DNA of 64,000 nucleotides from Inquilinus sp052113205 (GCF_052113205.1 NZ_JBFRCU010000006.1:62001-126000), one strand, 5' to 3'; shown: positions 44,896 to 54,151, counted from the stretch's first letter. Notes: a model not told the origin generated them from the letters alone. Numbers and translations: made by a program.

Positions 44896-45816
44896 TTAGT
44901 CGAAGCGGATGCGGGGGTTGATCGCGGCGATCAGCAGGTCGGCCAGGAAGTTCACCACCACCACCGATGTCACGGTCAGCAGCGTCACGCCCTGGATGAT
45001 CGGATAGTCGCGATAGCGCACGGCGTCGACCAGCAGGCGGCCGATGCCGGGCCAGTTGAACACGGATTCGGTGACCACGGCGCCGCCCAGCAGGCCGCCG
45101 AAGTTCAGCCCGACGATGGTGACGATCGGGATCAGCGCGTTGCGCAGCGCGTGCTTGCGGTAGATCACCCGCGGTCCCAGCCCCTTGGCGCGGGCGGTGC
45201 GGATATAGTCCTGGCCGATCACCTCCAGCATGCTCGACCGGGTCATGCGGGCGATCAGCGCCGCCGGCAGCAGGCCGAGGGCGACGGCCGGCATGACGTA
45301 GTTCAGCCAGCCGCCGGCGCCCAGCAGCGGCAGCCAGCGCAGCTGCACCGCGAACAGGTTCATCATCATCAGCGCCAGCCAGAAATTGGCCACCGAGGCG
45401 CCGCCGATGGCCGCGATCATCACCGCCTGGTCGGGCCAGGCGTTGCGGTACACCGCCGCCAGCATGCCGGCCGCGACCCCGATCAGGATGGCGGCGGCGT
45501 AGCTGACCACGGCCAGCGACAGGGTGTAGGGGAAGCGCTCGCCGACCTCGTCGATCACCGGCTTCTTCGACTTGATCGACTCGCCGAAATCGCCCTGCGC
45601 GGCGCGGCTCAGGAACAGCCCGTATTGCAGCAGGAACGGCTGGTCTAGGCCGAGCCGGGCGCGCATGCCGTCGACCGCGTCCTGCGTCGCCTGCGGCCCG
45701 GCCATGATCCGCGCCGGATCGCCGGGCAGCATGCGCACCGCGCCGAAGATCAGGAACGAGACGCCGAGCAGGATCAGCGGCAGCGCGATCAGCTTGCGGG
45801 TGAGATAGGCTTTCAT
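44896..45816 (-). CDS. Peptide-type ABC transporter permease (DppB family)
   Basis: A 306-residue permease from the ATG at 45816 (MKAYLTRKLIALPL); an upstream ATG at 45834 lacks a better ribosome site. LGVSFLIFGAVRMLPGDPAR opens the family domain. The EAA loop is in YIRTARAKGLGPRVIYRKHA and the C-terminus has VVTESVFNWPGIGRLLVDAV. It is separated from the binding-protein gene by a type D repeat and is 11 bp before the DppC gene. Confidence 0.93.
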   Translation of the reverse strand: MKAYLTRKLIALPLILLGVSFLIFGAVRMLPGDPARIMAGPQATQDAVDGMRARLGLDQPFLLQYGLFLSRAAQGDFGESIKSKKPVIDEVGERFPYTLSLAVVSYAAAILIGVAAGMLAAVYRNAWPDQAVMIAAIGGASVANFWLALMMMNLFAVQLRWLPLLGAGGWLNYVMPAVALGLLPAALIARMTRSSMLEVIGQDYIRTARAKGLGPRVIYRKHALRNALIPIVTIVGLNFGGLLGGAVVTESVFNWPGIGRLLVDAVRYRDYPIIQGVTLLTVTSVVVVNFLADLLIAAINPRIRFD

Positions 45817-45905
45817 GCGGGCACGGCTCCGCAAGCAGCGCGTTGCCTCTCCCGCGGGAAGGGACCTTCTCGAAGCTTCGCCGCTCGTTCCGACTCGTCT
45901 TTTCC

Positions 45906-46071
45906 ACTCTCCCCCTCCCCTCGCGGGAGGGGGCAGGGGGAGGGGGTGTCGATCGAAGAGGGCCGGCGCGGGGCCGTCCAGGATCGCCGCCGGTTGCGAC
46001 GGTCTTCCGACACGGGGGCCAACGGCGCCGAACCCCTCCCCCTACCCCCTCCCGCAAGGGGAGGGGGAGGA
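45906..46071. repeat. 166-bp nested palindromic repeat, type D (copy 1)
   Basis: C-rich and G-rich outer arms (ACTCTCCCCCTCCCC at the left, CTCCCGCAAGGGGAGGGGG at the right) enclose GTGTCGATCGAAGAG (45946-45960) and a matching CGACAC (46008-46013). The copy at 50439-50604 has the same length, near-identical ends and a diverged 62-bp core. It lies between the binding-protein and permease genes of one operon and fills most of that 298-bp gap. Confidence 0.85.
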
Positions 46072-46114
46072 TAAGAAGCCGGCAACGGCGGGCTGATTTC
46101 AGCCGTCGTGATCA

Positions 46115-47665
46115 TCAGGCTTTCGTCGCCCGTTCCGGGATCACCTCGCCGCCGGGCTGCAGCCACAGGTTCTTGACGTCGGCCCGCGCCGCAGCGAGGT
46201 CGTTCGGGTAGTACAGCAGCACATGCGCCGCATCCTGGACGATGATGCGCTGCGCCTTGGCGTAGAGCGTCTTGCGCTCGGCATCGTCGGTCGACGACCC
46301 GGCCTTGTTCAGGATCTCGTCCAGCTCGGCGTTGCTGTAGAAGCCGAGATTGGCACTCTTCGGCGACCAGCTGTCGGTGTGGTACAGCGGCTTCAGCTGC
46401 AGGTCGGCGTCGAAGGTGCCGGTCGACCAGGAGGCGATGACGCTATGCACGCCCTGGGCCGCCTTCTCCTCCGGCGTGCCGAAGGCGGCGGCGGTCCACA
46501 CGCCGCTTTCCATCCGCTGGATGTTCAGGGTGATCCCGGCCTGGGCCCACATGCCCTGCAGGATCTCGGCGATGTTTGCCTCCGGCTCCTGCACCGCGAC
46601 ATTGATGGTGATGCCGTCGGCATGGCCGGCCTCCGCGAGCAGCGCCTTGGCCTTGGCGACGTCGAGGCCGTAGCCCTCGACCGTCGGGTCATAGCCGAAC
46701 ACGGCGGGCGACAGCGGCGAGGTCGCCGGCAGGCCGAAGCCGTACAGCAGGTTGCTGACCAGCCCGGCCCGGTCGGTGGCCAGGTTCAGCGCCTGGCGGA
46801 CCCGGACGTCGTCCAGCGGCGCCAGCTTGACGTTCAGCGACACCCAGAACACCGAGGTCGGGTTGCCCTGGATCAGGGTCAGCTCGGGGTTGGCCTTGAT
46901 CGGCGCGGCGAACACCGGCGGCAGCGGCACGACGACATCCGCGTCGCCGGTCTGCACCGCCATGTTCATGACCGCCGCTTCCTGGGTCCAGATCCACTTC
47001 AGCGTCTTGGTCGGCGCCTTGTCGCCCCAATAATCGGCATTGGCCTCGGACAGCACATATTCGCCCGACTTGTACTCGGCCAGCTTGTAGGGTCCGGTGC
47101 CGACCGCGGCGCGGCCCAGCGTGCCGGCCTTGTCGGCCTTCGGGCTGACGATCGAGGCCGAGGCCACGGCCATCAGCTTGAGGAAGGCGGGGTAGGGGCG
47201 CTTCAGGGTGAAGCGCAGGGTGTCGGCGTCCACCGCCTTGACCTCGGCCAGGATGGCGCGGAAGCGGCCGCTGGCGGCCAGGCCGCGCTTCTCGTCCATG
47301 TGCCGGGCGAAGCTGGCGATCACGGCATCGGCGTTGCACGGCTCGCCGTCATGGAACTTGACGCCCTGGCGCAGGGTGAAGGTCCAGTTGGTGCCGGTGG
47401 CGTCGGCCTCCCATTTGGTGGCCAGGACCGGCACCAGCTCCATCTTGTCGTTGTAGCCGGTCAAGCCCTCATACATCGGCTCCAGGATCGCCGAGGTGTA
47501 GGTCGCGGTCTGGTCCGCAGGGTCCATGCTGCGCGGCGCCTCGCTCTGCAGGATCACGATCTGCGAGGCATCGGCGGCGAAGGCGACGCGGCCGCGCAGC
47601 AGCGCCGCCAGTCCCAGCGACCCGCCCAGGGCCAGCGCGCCGCGCCGGTCGATCACGAGGGTCAT
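46115..47665 (-). CDS. Peptide-type ABC transporter substrate-binding protein (family 5)
   Basis: Periplasmic binding protein of 516 residues from the ATG at 47665, preceded by GGGAG. The leader DRRGALALGGSLGLAALLRG then AFA suggests a Tat-like signal. The family 5 motif WTFTLRQGVKFHDGEPCNAD (about residues 98-117) and GTGPYKLAEYKSGEYV are clear. First gene of the leftward importer operon and divergent from the ROK regulator. Ligand unknown; the M81 peptidase downstream of the regulator hints at an unusual peptide. Confidence 0.93.
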   Translation of the reverse strand: MTLVIDRRGALALGGSLGLAALLRGRVAFAADASQIVILQSEAPRSMDPADQTATYTSAILEPMYEGLTGYNDKMELVPVLATKWEADATGTNWTFTLRQGVKFHDGEPCNADAVIASFARHMDEKRGLAASGRFRAILAEVKAVDADTLRFTLKRPYPAFLKLMAVASASIVSPKADKAGTLGRAAVGTGPYKLAEYKSGEYVLSEANADYWGDKAPTKTLKWIWTQEAAVMNMAVQTGDADVVVPLPPVFAAPIKANPELTLIQGNPTSVFWVSLNVKLAPLDDVRVRQALNLATDRAGLVSNLLYGFGLPATSPLSPAVFGYDPTVEGYGLDVAKAKALLAEAGHADGITINVAVQEPEANIAEILQGMWAQAGITLNIQRMESGVWTAAAFGTPEEKAAQGVHSVIASWSTGTFDADLQLKPLYHTDSWSPKSANLGFYSNAELDEILNKAGSSTDDAERKTLYAKAQRIIVQDAAHVLLYYPNDLAAARADVKNLWLQPGGEVIPERATKA

Positions 47666-47734
47666 GTCCGTCTCCCATTGGTGGAATCGATCCGGATGTC
47701 CCGGCGATTTTGTTCGATCAGTGAAGCCTTCGGC

Positions 47735-47748
47735 TTGATTAAATTCAA
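47735..47748. promoter_or_regulatory. Candidate operator between the importer and ROK regulator
   Basis: The 128-bp divergent gap is AT-rich at 47707-47765. TTGA-TTAAAT-TCAA (47735-47748) is an imperfect dyad that a ROK-type repressor might use. The similar strings CAGTGAAG and CTGTGAAC flank it. No confident -35/-10 pair was assigned. Confidence 0.3.
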
Positions 47749-47793
47749 TCTGTGAACTAACTGTCAAGTCCAACCCACCGGATGCCGAGGCGA

Positions 47794-48933
47794 ATGGCCA
47801 ACCCGTCGAAACGCTTGCTGCTCGAAGCCGTGTCCGACCACGGGCCGCTCAGCCGGTCCGAGCTCGCGCTCCGGACCGGGCTCAGCAAGGCGGCGATCAC
47901 GGGGCTGAGCCGCGAGCTGATCCAGGACGGCGCGCTGGAGGAGAGCGAGGTGGCCTCGCCGCCGCGCCAGGGCCGGCCGTCGATCCTGCTGCGGCTGAAC
48001 CCGGCCCATGGCTACTTCATCGGCGCCTCGATCGTGGAGGAGCCGGTGACGATGGTGCTGACCGACTTCCAGGGCGCGGTGCTGGGCCAGCGCACGGCCC
48101 CCTGGTCGAACGATCCGCAGGCGATCGCGGGCACCATCCGCGACTCGATCCCGCATCTCCTGCGCGGGGCCGGCATCCCGGCCGACCGGCTGCGCGGCAT
48201 CGGCGTCGCCCTGTCCGGCCTGGTCAACCACGACCAGGACCGCTGCCTGCACTCCGCCAATCTCGGCTGGATCGACCTGCCGGTGGCGGCGGTGGTGGAG
48301 CAGGCGACCGGCGTGCCGACCTTCCTGGAGAACGACGCCAACGCCGTCGCCACCGGCGAACGGCTGTACGGGCTGGCGCGCGACTACCGCACCTTCGCCA
48401 CCGTCACCTTCGGCGACAGCATCGGCTGCGCCCATTATGTCGACGGCACGCTCTACCGCGGCCATGGCGGCGGCGCCGGCGAGATCGCGCATTGCACGAT
48501 CGAGCCGGGCGGGCTGCCCTGCCGCTGCGGCAAGCGCGGCTGCCTCGACACCGTGGCGCCGCGCCAGGCGATCCTGGCCCAGGCGCGGGCCCTGGGCCTC
48601 GACGTCACGACCACGGCGGAGGTCGAGGCGCTGGCGGCACAGGGTGATGCCGAGGCGATTGGCATTCTGCACCGGGCCGGCGGCGCGCTGGGCCTGGCGA
48701 TCGCCCATGTGATCCAGGTCAACGACCCCGAATTCGTGCTGGTCGTCGATGCCGAGGGCGCGATGGGGCCGCTGTTCCGCACCGTCACCCAGCAGGCGAT
48801 CGAGGCCAATGTCCTGCCGCGCCTCGCCGCCTCCACCACCATCCGCTTCCACCACGCCACCCGCGCTTTGTGGGCCCGCGGCGCCGCCAGCATCGCCGCC
48901 CACCGCTTCCTGACCCGCGCCGAAGAAGACTGA
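47794..48933 (+). CDS. ROK-family transcriptional regulator
   Basis: A 379-residue regulator: N-terminal helix-turn-helix (LSRSELALRTGLSKAAITGL, about residues 18-37) joined to a ROK sugar-kinase-like domain. The ROK zinc motif is LPCRCGKRGCLDTVA, and FLENDANAVATGERL and FGDSIGCAHYVDG are conserved. The ATG at 47794 has GAGG close upstream; ATG 47782 is the alternative. It probably represses the divergent importer and the peptidase gene four bases downstream. Confidence 0.9.
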   Translation: MANPSKRLLLEAVSDHGPLSRSELALRTGLSKAAITGLSRELIQDGALEESEVASPPRQGRPSILLRLNPAHGYFIGASIVEEPVTMVLTDFQGAVLGQRTAPWSNDPQAIAGTIRDSIPHLLRGAGIPADRLRGIGVALSGLVNHDQDRCLHSANLGWIDLPVAAVVEQATGVPTFLENDANAVATGERLYGLARDYRTFATVTFGDSIGCAHYVDGTLYRGHGGGAGEIAHCTIEPGGLPCRCGKRGCLDTVAPRQAILAQARALGLDVTTTAEVEALAAQGDAEAIGILHRAGGALGLAIAHVIQVNDPEFVLVVDAEGAMGPLFRTVTQQAIEANVLPRLAASTTIRFHHATRALWARGAASIAAHRFLTRAEED

Positions 48934-48937
48934 AGAC

Positions 48938-50413
48938 ATGGCATCTCCCCGCATAGCCCCCCTTCGCATTGCGGTGGGCGGCATCCACACCGAATGCAGC
49001 ACTTACAGCCCGGTCCTGGCGACCGAGGCGGATTTCCGGGTGCTGCGCGGCGACGCCCTCCTCGCCGACCCGTCCTTCGCGATGTTGCGCGACTACGACG
49101 CCGTCTTCCTGCCGACGCTGCACGCCCGCGCCATTCCCGGCGGTCCCGTCGCCCGCGCCACCTATGAGGCATTCAAGGCCGAGTTCCTCGACCGGCTGAA
49201 GGCGCTCGGCCCGATCGACGGCCTGTACCTGGCCATGCATGGCGCCATGAGCGTCGAGGGCATGGAGGATGCGGAGGGCGACTGGATCACCGCCGCCCGC
49301 GCCGCGGTCGGGCCGGACTGCCCGATCAGTGCCAGCTACGACCTGCACGGCAATGTCAGCCAGCGCATCATCGACGCGCTCGACATGTTCTCGACCTACC
49401 GCACCGCGCCGCATATCGATGTGGAGGAGACCAAGCGCCGGGCCTGCACCATGCTGCTGCGCCGCCTGACCGAGGGCGTGGCGCCGCTGCTGCTCTGGGT
49501 GCCGGTGCCGGTGCTGTGGCCGGGCGAGCGCACCAGCACGGTGGACGAGCCGGCGAAGTCGCTCTATGCGCAGCTGCCCGCGGTCGACGCCGTCGACGGC
49601 ATCCTCGATGCCTCGATGATGGTCGGCTATGTCTGGGCCGACGAGCCGCGGTCGACCGCCGCGATCATCATCACCGGCACCGACCCGGCGGCGATGGAGC
49701 GCGAGGGCACGCGCCTGGCCCAGGCCTATTGGGAGGCGCGCGACGATTTCGTCTTCGGCAGCCGCACCGGTACCGTCGAAGACTGCGTCGGCTGGGCCGT
49801 CGGCTCGGCGACCCGGCCGGTGATCCTGGCCGATTCCGGCGACAACCCGACCGGCGGCGGCGTCGGCGACCGGGCCGACCTGCTGCGGGCGATGCTGGCG
49901 CGGGATGCGGAGGACGTGCTGATCGCTGGCATCGCCGACCGCCCGGCCACGGAGGCCTGCTTCGCCGCCGGCACCGGCGCCCGGCTGCGCCTCAGCATCG
50001 GCGCGACGCTCGACACCCAGGGCAGCCGGCCGGTCGAGGCGGAGGCCGAGGTGCTGGTCCTCGATCCCGGCGTCGACCTGGCGGACCGCCAGGCCTTGGT
50101 CCGCATCGGCGGCATCCGCGTGGTGTTGACGGCGCGGCGCCGGCCGTTCCACAACATTGCGGACTTCACCCGGCTGGGCGTGCACCCGGCGGAGGTGGCG
50201 ATCCTGGTGGTCAAGTCCGGCTACCTGTCGCCGGAGCTGGCGCCGATCGCCAACCCGAACCTGATGGCGCTGTCGCCCGGCGTGGTCGACCAGGATGTCG
50301 AGCACTTGGCCCGCCACCGCACCACCCGCCCGACCTTCCCCTTCGACCGCGATTTCGACTGGCGCCCCCGGCCCGTCTGGTCCGCCCGGTCGCTGAGAGT
50401 GCTCGTCCGGTGA
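48938..50413 (+). CDS. M81-family metallopeptidase (MlrC-like)
   Basis: A 491-residue enzyme of the MlrC family, named for a peptidase that finishes breakdown of the cyclic toxin microcystin. Family motifs are VGGIHTECSTYSP (metal-binding His and Glu near the N-terminus), LAMHGAMSVEGMEDAEG, SYDLHGNVSQ and DSGDNPTGGGVGD. Most members sit beside peptide importers in proteobacteria that never meet microcystin, so the real substrate is likely another unusual peptide or amide. It follows the ROK gene by four bases. Confidence 0.9.
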   Translation: MASPRIAPLRIAVGGIHTECSTYSPVLATEADFRVLRGDALLADPSFAMLRDYDAVFLPTLHARAIPGGPVARATYEAFKAEFLDRLKALGPIDGLYLAMHGAMSVEGMEDAEGDWITAARAAVGPDCPISASYDLHGNVSQRIIDALDMFSTYRTAPHIDVEETKRRACTMLLRRLTEGVAPLLLWVPVPVLWPGERTSTVDEPAKSLYAQLPAVDAVDGILDASMMVGYVWADEPRSTAAIIITGTDPAAMEREGTRLAQAYWEARDDFVFGSRTGTVEDCVGWAVGSATRPVILADSGDNPTGGGVGDRADLLRAMLARDAEDVLIAGIADRPATEACFAAGTGARLRLSIGATLDTQGSRPVEAEAEVLVLDPGVDLADRQALVRIGGIRVVLTARRRPFHNIADFTRLGVHPAEVAILVVKSGYLSPELAPIANPNLMALSPGVVDQDVEHLARHRTTRPTFPFDRDFDWRPRPVWSARSLRVLVR

Positions 50414-50438
50414 CGTCAATACGGACCCGCACGTTCCA

Positions 50439-50604
50439 CACTCCCCCTCCCCTTGCGGGAGGGGGTAGAGGGAGGGGGTGTCGATCGAAGAGAGCTGGCG
50501 TGAGATCATCAAGATCACTGCTGGTTCGCGGCGATCTCTCGACATCAGCTCTCACGGCGCCAAACCCCTCCCCCTACCCCCTCCCGCAAGGGGAGGGGGA
50601 GAGT
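50439..50604. repeat. 166-bp nested palindromic repeat, type D (copy 2)
   Basis: Same length and ends as the copy at 45906-46071: C-tract/G-tract arms, GTGTCGATCGAAGAG (50478-50492) and CGGCGCC (50555-50561) before the right arm. The 62-bp core differs at many positions but keeps the same layout. It lies between the M81 gene and cutC and fills most of the 277-bp gap. Confidence 0.85.
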
Positions 50605-50690
50605 AGAAGGGCAAGCGGGGGGCGCAACTCACAAGTCCACTCTATTCAGCCGTCCCGCAAGGGACTCTCAGCGCAGCGAAAGACCCGTCC

Positions 50691-51437
50691 ATGACCTCCC
50701 CCGTGATCGAGATCTGCGTCGAAGGCCTGGACGGCTTCCTGGCGGCCCAGGAGGGCGGGGCCGACCGGGTCGAGCTGTGCGCCAGCCTGATCGAGGGCGG
50801 GCTGACCCCCAGCATCGGCACGATCCTGGAGGTCAAGGCCCGCGCCCGCATCCCGTTCCACGTCATCATCCGGCCGCGCGGCGGCGACTTCCTGTACAGC
50901 GACACCGAATTCGCCAGCATGCTGGCCGATGTGAAGGCGCTGCGGGAGCTCGGCGTGCCCGGCATCGTCATCGGCTGCCTGACCTCGGACGGCCGGATCG
51001 ACGAGGACCGGACGACGCAGTTGGTGCGTGCGGCCCGGCCGATGAAGGTGACCTGCCACCGCGCCTTCGACATGACCCGCGACCCGGAGGAGGCGCTGGA
51101 GGCGCTGATCCGCTGCGGCGTCGACCGGGTGCTGACCTCGGGCCAGCGGCCCGACGCCACCGCCGGGCTCGCGATCCTGAAGCGGGCGGTCGAGCAGGCC
51201 GGCGACCGCATCGTCATCATGGGCTGCGGCGACCTGGACGAGGCCAACATCGCCGAGATCCGCCGCGCCACCGGCCTCCAGGAGTTGCACTTCGCGGCGC
51301 CGCGCAGCGAGCCGAGCGGCATGGTCTACCGCAACCCGGAGATCGGCATGGGCGGCACCGAGCTGGAGCGCGAATACACCAACACCGTGACCGATCCGGA
51401 GCGGGTGCGCGCCACCATCCGCGCCGCACGCGCCTGA
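50691..51437 (+). CDS. cutC: CutC-family protein
   Basis: A 248-residue TIM-barrel protein. VIEICVEGLDGFLAAQEGGA, DRVELCASLIEGGLTPS, VIIRPRGGDFLYSDTE and TCHRAFDMTRDPEEAL are CutC hallmarks. Although named for copper tolerance, its biochemical role is not established. Its stop shares a base with the start of the next gene (TGATG), so it is translated together with the peptide-transporter ATPases. The copper ATPase is 7 kb away and under separate control. Confidence 0.93.
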   Translation: MTSPVIEICVEGLDGFLAAQEGGADRVELCASLIEGGLTPSIGTILEVKARARIPFHVIIRPRGGDFLYSDTEFASMLADVKALRELGVPGIVIGCLTSDGRIDEDRTTQLVRAARPMKVTCHRAFDMTRDPEEALEALIRCGVDRVLTSGQRPDATAGLAILKRAVEQAGDRIVIMGCGDLDEANIAEIRRATGLQELHFAAPRSEPSGMVYRNPEIGMGGTELEREYTNTVTDPERVRATIRAARA

Positions 51438-52483
51438 TGGCGGCGACCGCGCCAGCGCCGGCCGGAGGAGAGGGCGCCGACACCATCCTGTCGGTGACCG
51501 ACCTCAGGACCTGGTTCGACACCGATGACGGGCCGATCCGCTCGGTCGACGGCGTCACCTTCCACATCCGCCGCGGCGAGACCCTGGCGCTGGTCGGCGA
51601 ATCCGGCTCGGGCAAGAGCGTCACCAGCCTGTCGCTGATGCGGCTGATCCAGACCCCGCCCGGGCGCATCGCCGGCGGCGAGATGCTGTTCACCGACAGC
51701 CAGGGCCGCCAGCGCGACCTCGCCCGCCTGTCGGAGGCGGAGATGCGCCGGATTCGCGGCAACGACATCGCCATGGTGTTCCAGGAGCCGATGACGTCAC
51801 TGAACCCGGTCTATCCGGTCGGCGACCAGATCGCCGAGGCGGTGGCGCTGCACCAGGGGCTGAGCCGGCGCCAGGCGATGGAGACGGCGGCGCAGATGCT
51901 GGAGCTGGTCGGCATCCCGGCCGCCCGGCGTCGGCTGAAGGAGTATCCGCACCAGCTGTCCGGCGGCATGCGCCAGCGGGTGATGATCGCGATGGCGCTG
52001 TGCTGCCGCCCGGCGCTGCTGATCGCCGACGAGCCGACGACAGCGCTGGACGTCACCATCCAGGCCCAGATCCTGGACCTGATGCGCCGGCTGCAGGCCG
52101 AGATCGGCATGTCGATTCTGTTCATCACCCACAATCTCGGCGTGGTGGCGGAGATGGCCGACCGCGTCGCCGTGATGTATGGCGGCCGGGTGGTGGAGGA
52201 GGCCGGCGTGGTCGAGATCTTCAAATCGCCGCGCCACCCCTACACCATCGGCCTCCTCAACAGCGTGCCGCACACCGACTACGCGGCGCTGGACCGCGGC
52301 GAATCCCGGCGGCTGGAGGCGATCCCCGGCAACGTGCCGAGCCCGCGGAAGCTGCCGCCGGGCTGCACCTTCGCGCCGCGCTGCCGCCACGCGGTCGAGG
52401 CCTGCACCGCCGCGGTGCCGCCGCTGGCCGACACCGGCGGCGGGCACATGTCGCGCTGCATCCGCTGGAGCGAGCTGGCATGA
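51437..52483 (+). CDS. Peptide-type ABC transporter ATP-binding protein (DppD family)
   Basis: A 348-residue ATPase. Walker A is GESGSGKSVTS (about residue 55), the signature LSGGMRQRVMIAMAL, Walker B LLIADEPTTALDVT and the switch His is in FITHNLGVV. The C-terminal oligopeptide-transporter extension has GCTFAPRCRHAVEAC, a cysteine cluster that in relatives binds an iron-sulfur cluster. Its sequence around the P-loop is the best in-window reference for the remnant at 14457. Confidence 0.94.
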   Translation: MAATAPAPAGGEGADTILSVTDLRTWFDTDDGPIRSVDGVTFHIRRGETLALVGESGSGKSVTSLSLMRLIQTPPGRIAGGEMLFTDSQGRQRDLARLSEAEMRRIRGNDIAMVFQEPMTSLNPVYPVGDQIAEAVALHQGLSRRQAMETAAQMLELVGIPAARRRLKEYPHQLSGGMRQRVMIAMALCCRPALLIADEPTTALDVTIQAQILDLMRRLQAEIGMSILFITHNLGVVAEMADRVAVMYGGRVVEEAGVVEIFKSPRHPYTIGLLNSVPHTDYAALDRGESRRLEAIPGNVPSPRKLPPGCTFAPRCRHAVEACTAAVPPLADTGGGHMSRCIRWSELA

Positions 52484-53499
52484 GCGCGATGGTCGCAGAT
52501 CGCCTGAGCACCATCGCGCTGCCGGCGCCGGGCGAGACCCTGCTCGAGGTCGAGGGGCTGCGCACCTGGTTCCCGGTCGGCGGCGGGCTGTTCGGCAAGA
52601 AGGGCCAGCATGTCCGCGCGGTCGAGGACGTATCCTTCTCGCTGAAGCGGGGCGAGGTGGTCGGCCTGGTCGGCGAATCCGGCTCCGGCAAGACCACGGT
52701 CGGCCGCTCGGTCCTGCGCCTGACCGAGCCGACGGCCGGGTCGGTGCGCTTCGCCGGCACCGACATCCTCGGCCTGTCGAAATCGGCCTTCCAGGCCTAT
52801 CGGCGCGAGATGCAGATCGTCTTCCAGGATCCCTATGCCAGCCTGAACCCGCGCATGACGGTGGGCGAGATCGTCGGCGAGGCGCTGACCATCCACGGCC
52901 TGTCCCGCGGCCGGCAGCGGCCGGAGCGGATCGCCGATCTGCTGCGCCGGGTCGGTCTGCGGCCCGATGCGATCACCCGCTATCCGCACGAATTCTCCGG
53001 CGGCCAGCGCCAGCGCATCGGCATCGCCCGGGCCCTGGCGGTCGAGCCCAGCTTCATCGTGGCGGACGAGCCGGTCTCGGCCCTCGACGTCTCGATCCAG
53101 GCCCAGGTGGTGAACCTGATCCAGGACCTGCAGCGCGACCTGGGCCTGACCATGCTGTTCATCGCCCACGACCTGTCGGTGGTCGAATATCTCTGCGACC
53201 GCGTGATCGTGATGTATCTCGGCCGGATCATGGAATCGGCGCCGGCCCGGTCGCTCTACACCGCGCCGCGCCACCCCTACACCCGGGCGCTGCTCTCCGC
53301 CGCGCCGGTGCCGGACCCGACGGTGCGGCGCGAGCGCATCCTGCTGCAGGGCGACATCCCCAGCCCGATCAACCCGCCCTCGGGCTGCGTCTTCCGCACC
53401 CGCTGCCCGCATGCGATCCCGGACTGCGCCACGGCGGTGCCGCCGCTGCGCGAGGTCGCGCCGGGCCACGCCAAGGCCTGCATCCGGGACGACCTGTAG
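52480..53499 (+). CDS. Peptide-type ABC transporter ATP-binding protein (DppF family)
   Basis: A 339-residue ATPase. FPVGGGLFGKKGQHVRAVED is the DppF opening, then GESGSGKTTVG, FQDPYASLNPRM (Q-loop), FSGGQRQRIGIARAL, FIVADEPVSALDVS and FIAHDLSVVEYL. The C-terminal part has SGCVFRTRCPHAIPDC. It overlaps the DppD gene by four bases (ATGA). With DppD it should power the permeases encoded leftward at 44012-45816. Confidence 0.94.
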   Translation: MSAMVADRLSTIALPAPGETLLEVEGLRTWFPVGGGLFGKKGQHVRAVEDVSFSLKRGEVVGLVGESGSGKTTVGRSVLRLTEPTAGSVRFAGTDILGLSKSAFQAYRREMQIVFQDPYASLNPRMTVGEIVGEALTIHGLSRGRQRPERIADLLRRVGLRPDAITRYPHEFSGGQRQRIGIARALAVEPSFIVADEPVSALDVSIQAQVVNLIQDLQRDLGLTMLFIAHDLSVVEYLCDRVIVMYLGRIMESAPARSLYTAPRHPYTRALLSAAPVPDPTVRRERILLQGDIPSPINPPSGCVFRTRCPHAIPDCATAVPPLREVAPGHAKACIRDDL

Positions 53500-53590
53500 G
53501 GGCGTGGCCATCCATCGCACCGGCCGCGCCATTGGAACACCGGCCGCGCCGTACTAAATCTTCCCAAGCGAAGCGGCGAAAGGCCGGTTG

Positions 53591-54142
53591 ATGAACCGCA
53601 ACACGGCGGAGCGTTGGGGGCGGGTCAGCATCGCCCTGCATTGGACCATCGCGGCCCTGATCCTGCTGGTGCAGGTCCCGGCCGGTCTCACGATGAACCG
53701 GGTCGGGCCCGGCCTGCTGCAGAACCTTCTCTACGACACGCACAAGATGACCGGGCTGACGGTGTTCGCGCTGGTGGTCGTCCGGCTGCTCTGGCGCTGG
53801 GCCAATCCGGTGCCGGAGCTGCCGGCGGACCTGCCGCTCTGGCAGGCCGGTCTGGCCCGCATCACGCATGGGTTGCTGTACCTGCTGATCCTGGCGATGC
53901 CGGTCAGCGGCTTCATCTACACGGCCACGGCCGGCTTTCCGGTGCCGCTGTTCTACCTGGTCAATCTCGCGGACTTCGTGCCGGTGAACAAGCCGGTGGC
54001 GGCCGTGGCTGAGGCCGTGCACGTCAACCTGATCTGGGTTCTGCTGGCCGTCGTCGTGCTGCATGTCGCGGGTGCGTTGTACCACCATCTGGTCCGCCGC
54101 GACGGCGTCCTGCGGCGCATGCTGTCCTCGACGGCGCGCTGA
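53591..54142 (+). CDS. Cytochrome b561
   Basis: A 183-residue inner-membrane dihaem cytochrome with four spans. Histidines suited to bind haem b lie in ALHWTIAALI, YDTHKMTGL, RITHGLLYLL and the C-terminal HVAGALYHHLV. These proteins pass electrons from quinol, or superoxide to quinone. The ATG at 53591 was chosen over the TTG just before it. It is a stand-alone gene, 9 bp from the convergent methyltransferase. Confidence 0.92.
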   Translation: MNRNTAERWGRVSIALHWTIAALILLVQVPAGLTMNRVGPGLLQNLLYDTHKMTGLTVFALVVVRLLWRWANPVPELPADLPLWQAGLARITHGLLYLLILAMPVSGFIYTATAGFPVPLFYLVNLADFVPVNKPVAAVAEAVHVNLIWVLLAVVVLHVAGALYHHLVRRDGVLRRMLSSTAR

Positions 54143-54151
54143 TCGTCCCTG

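Noticed and set aside
45906..50604. Type D repeats considered as a CRISPR or insertion sequence
   Set aside because: There are only two matching copies 4.5 kb apart, with no short regular spacers, no cas genes and no transposase.
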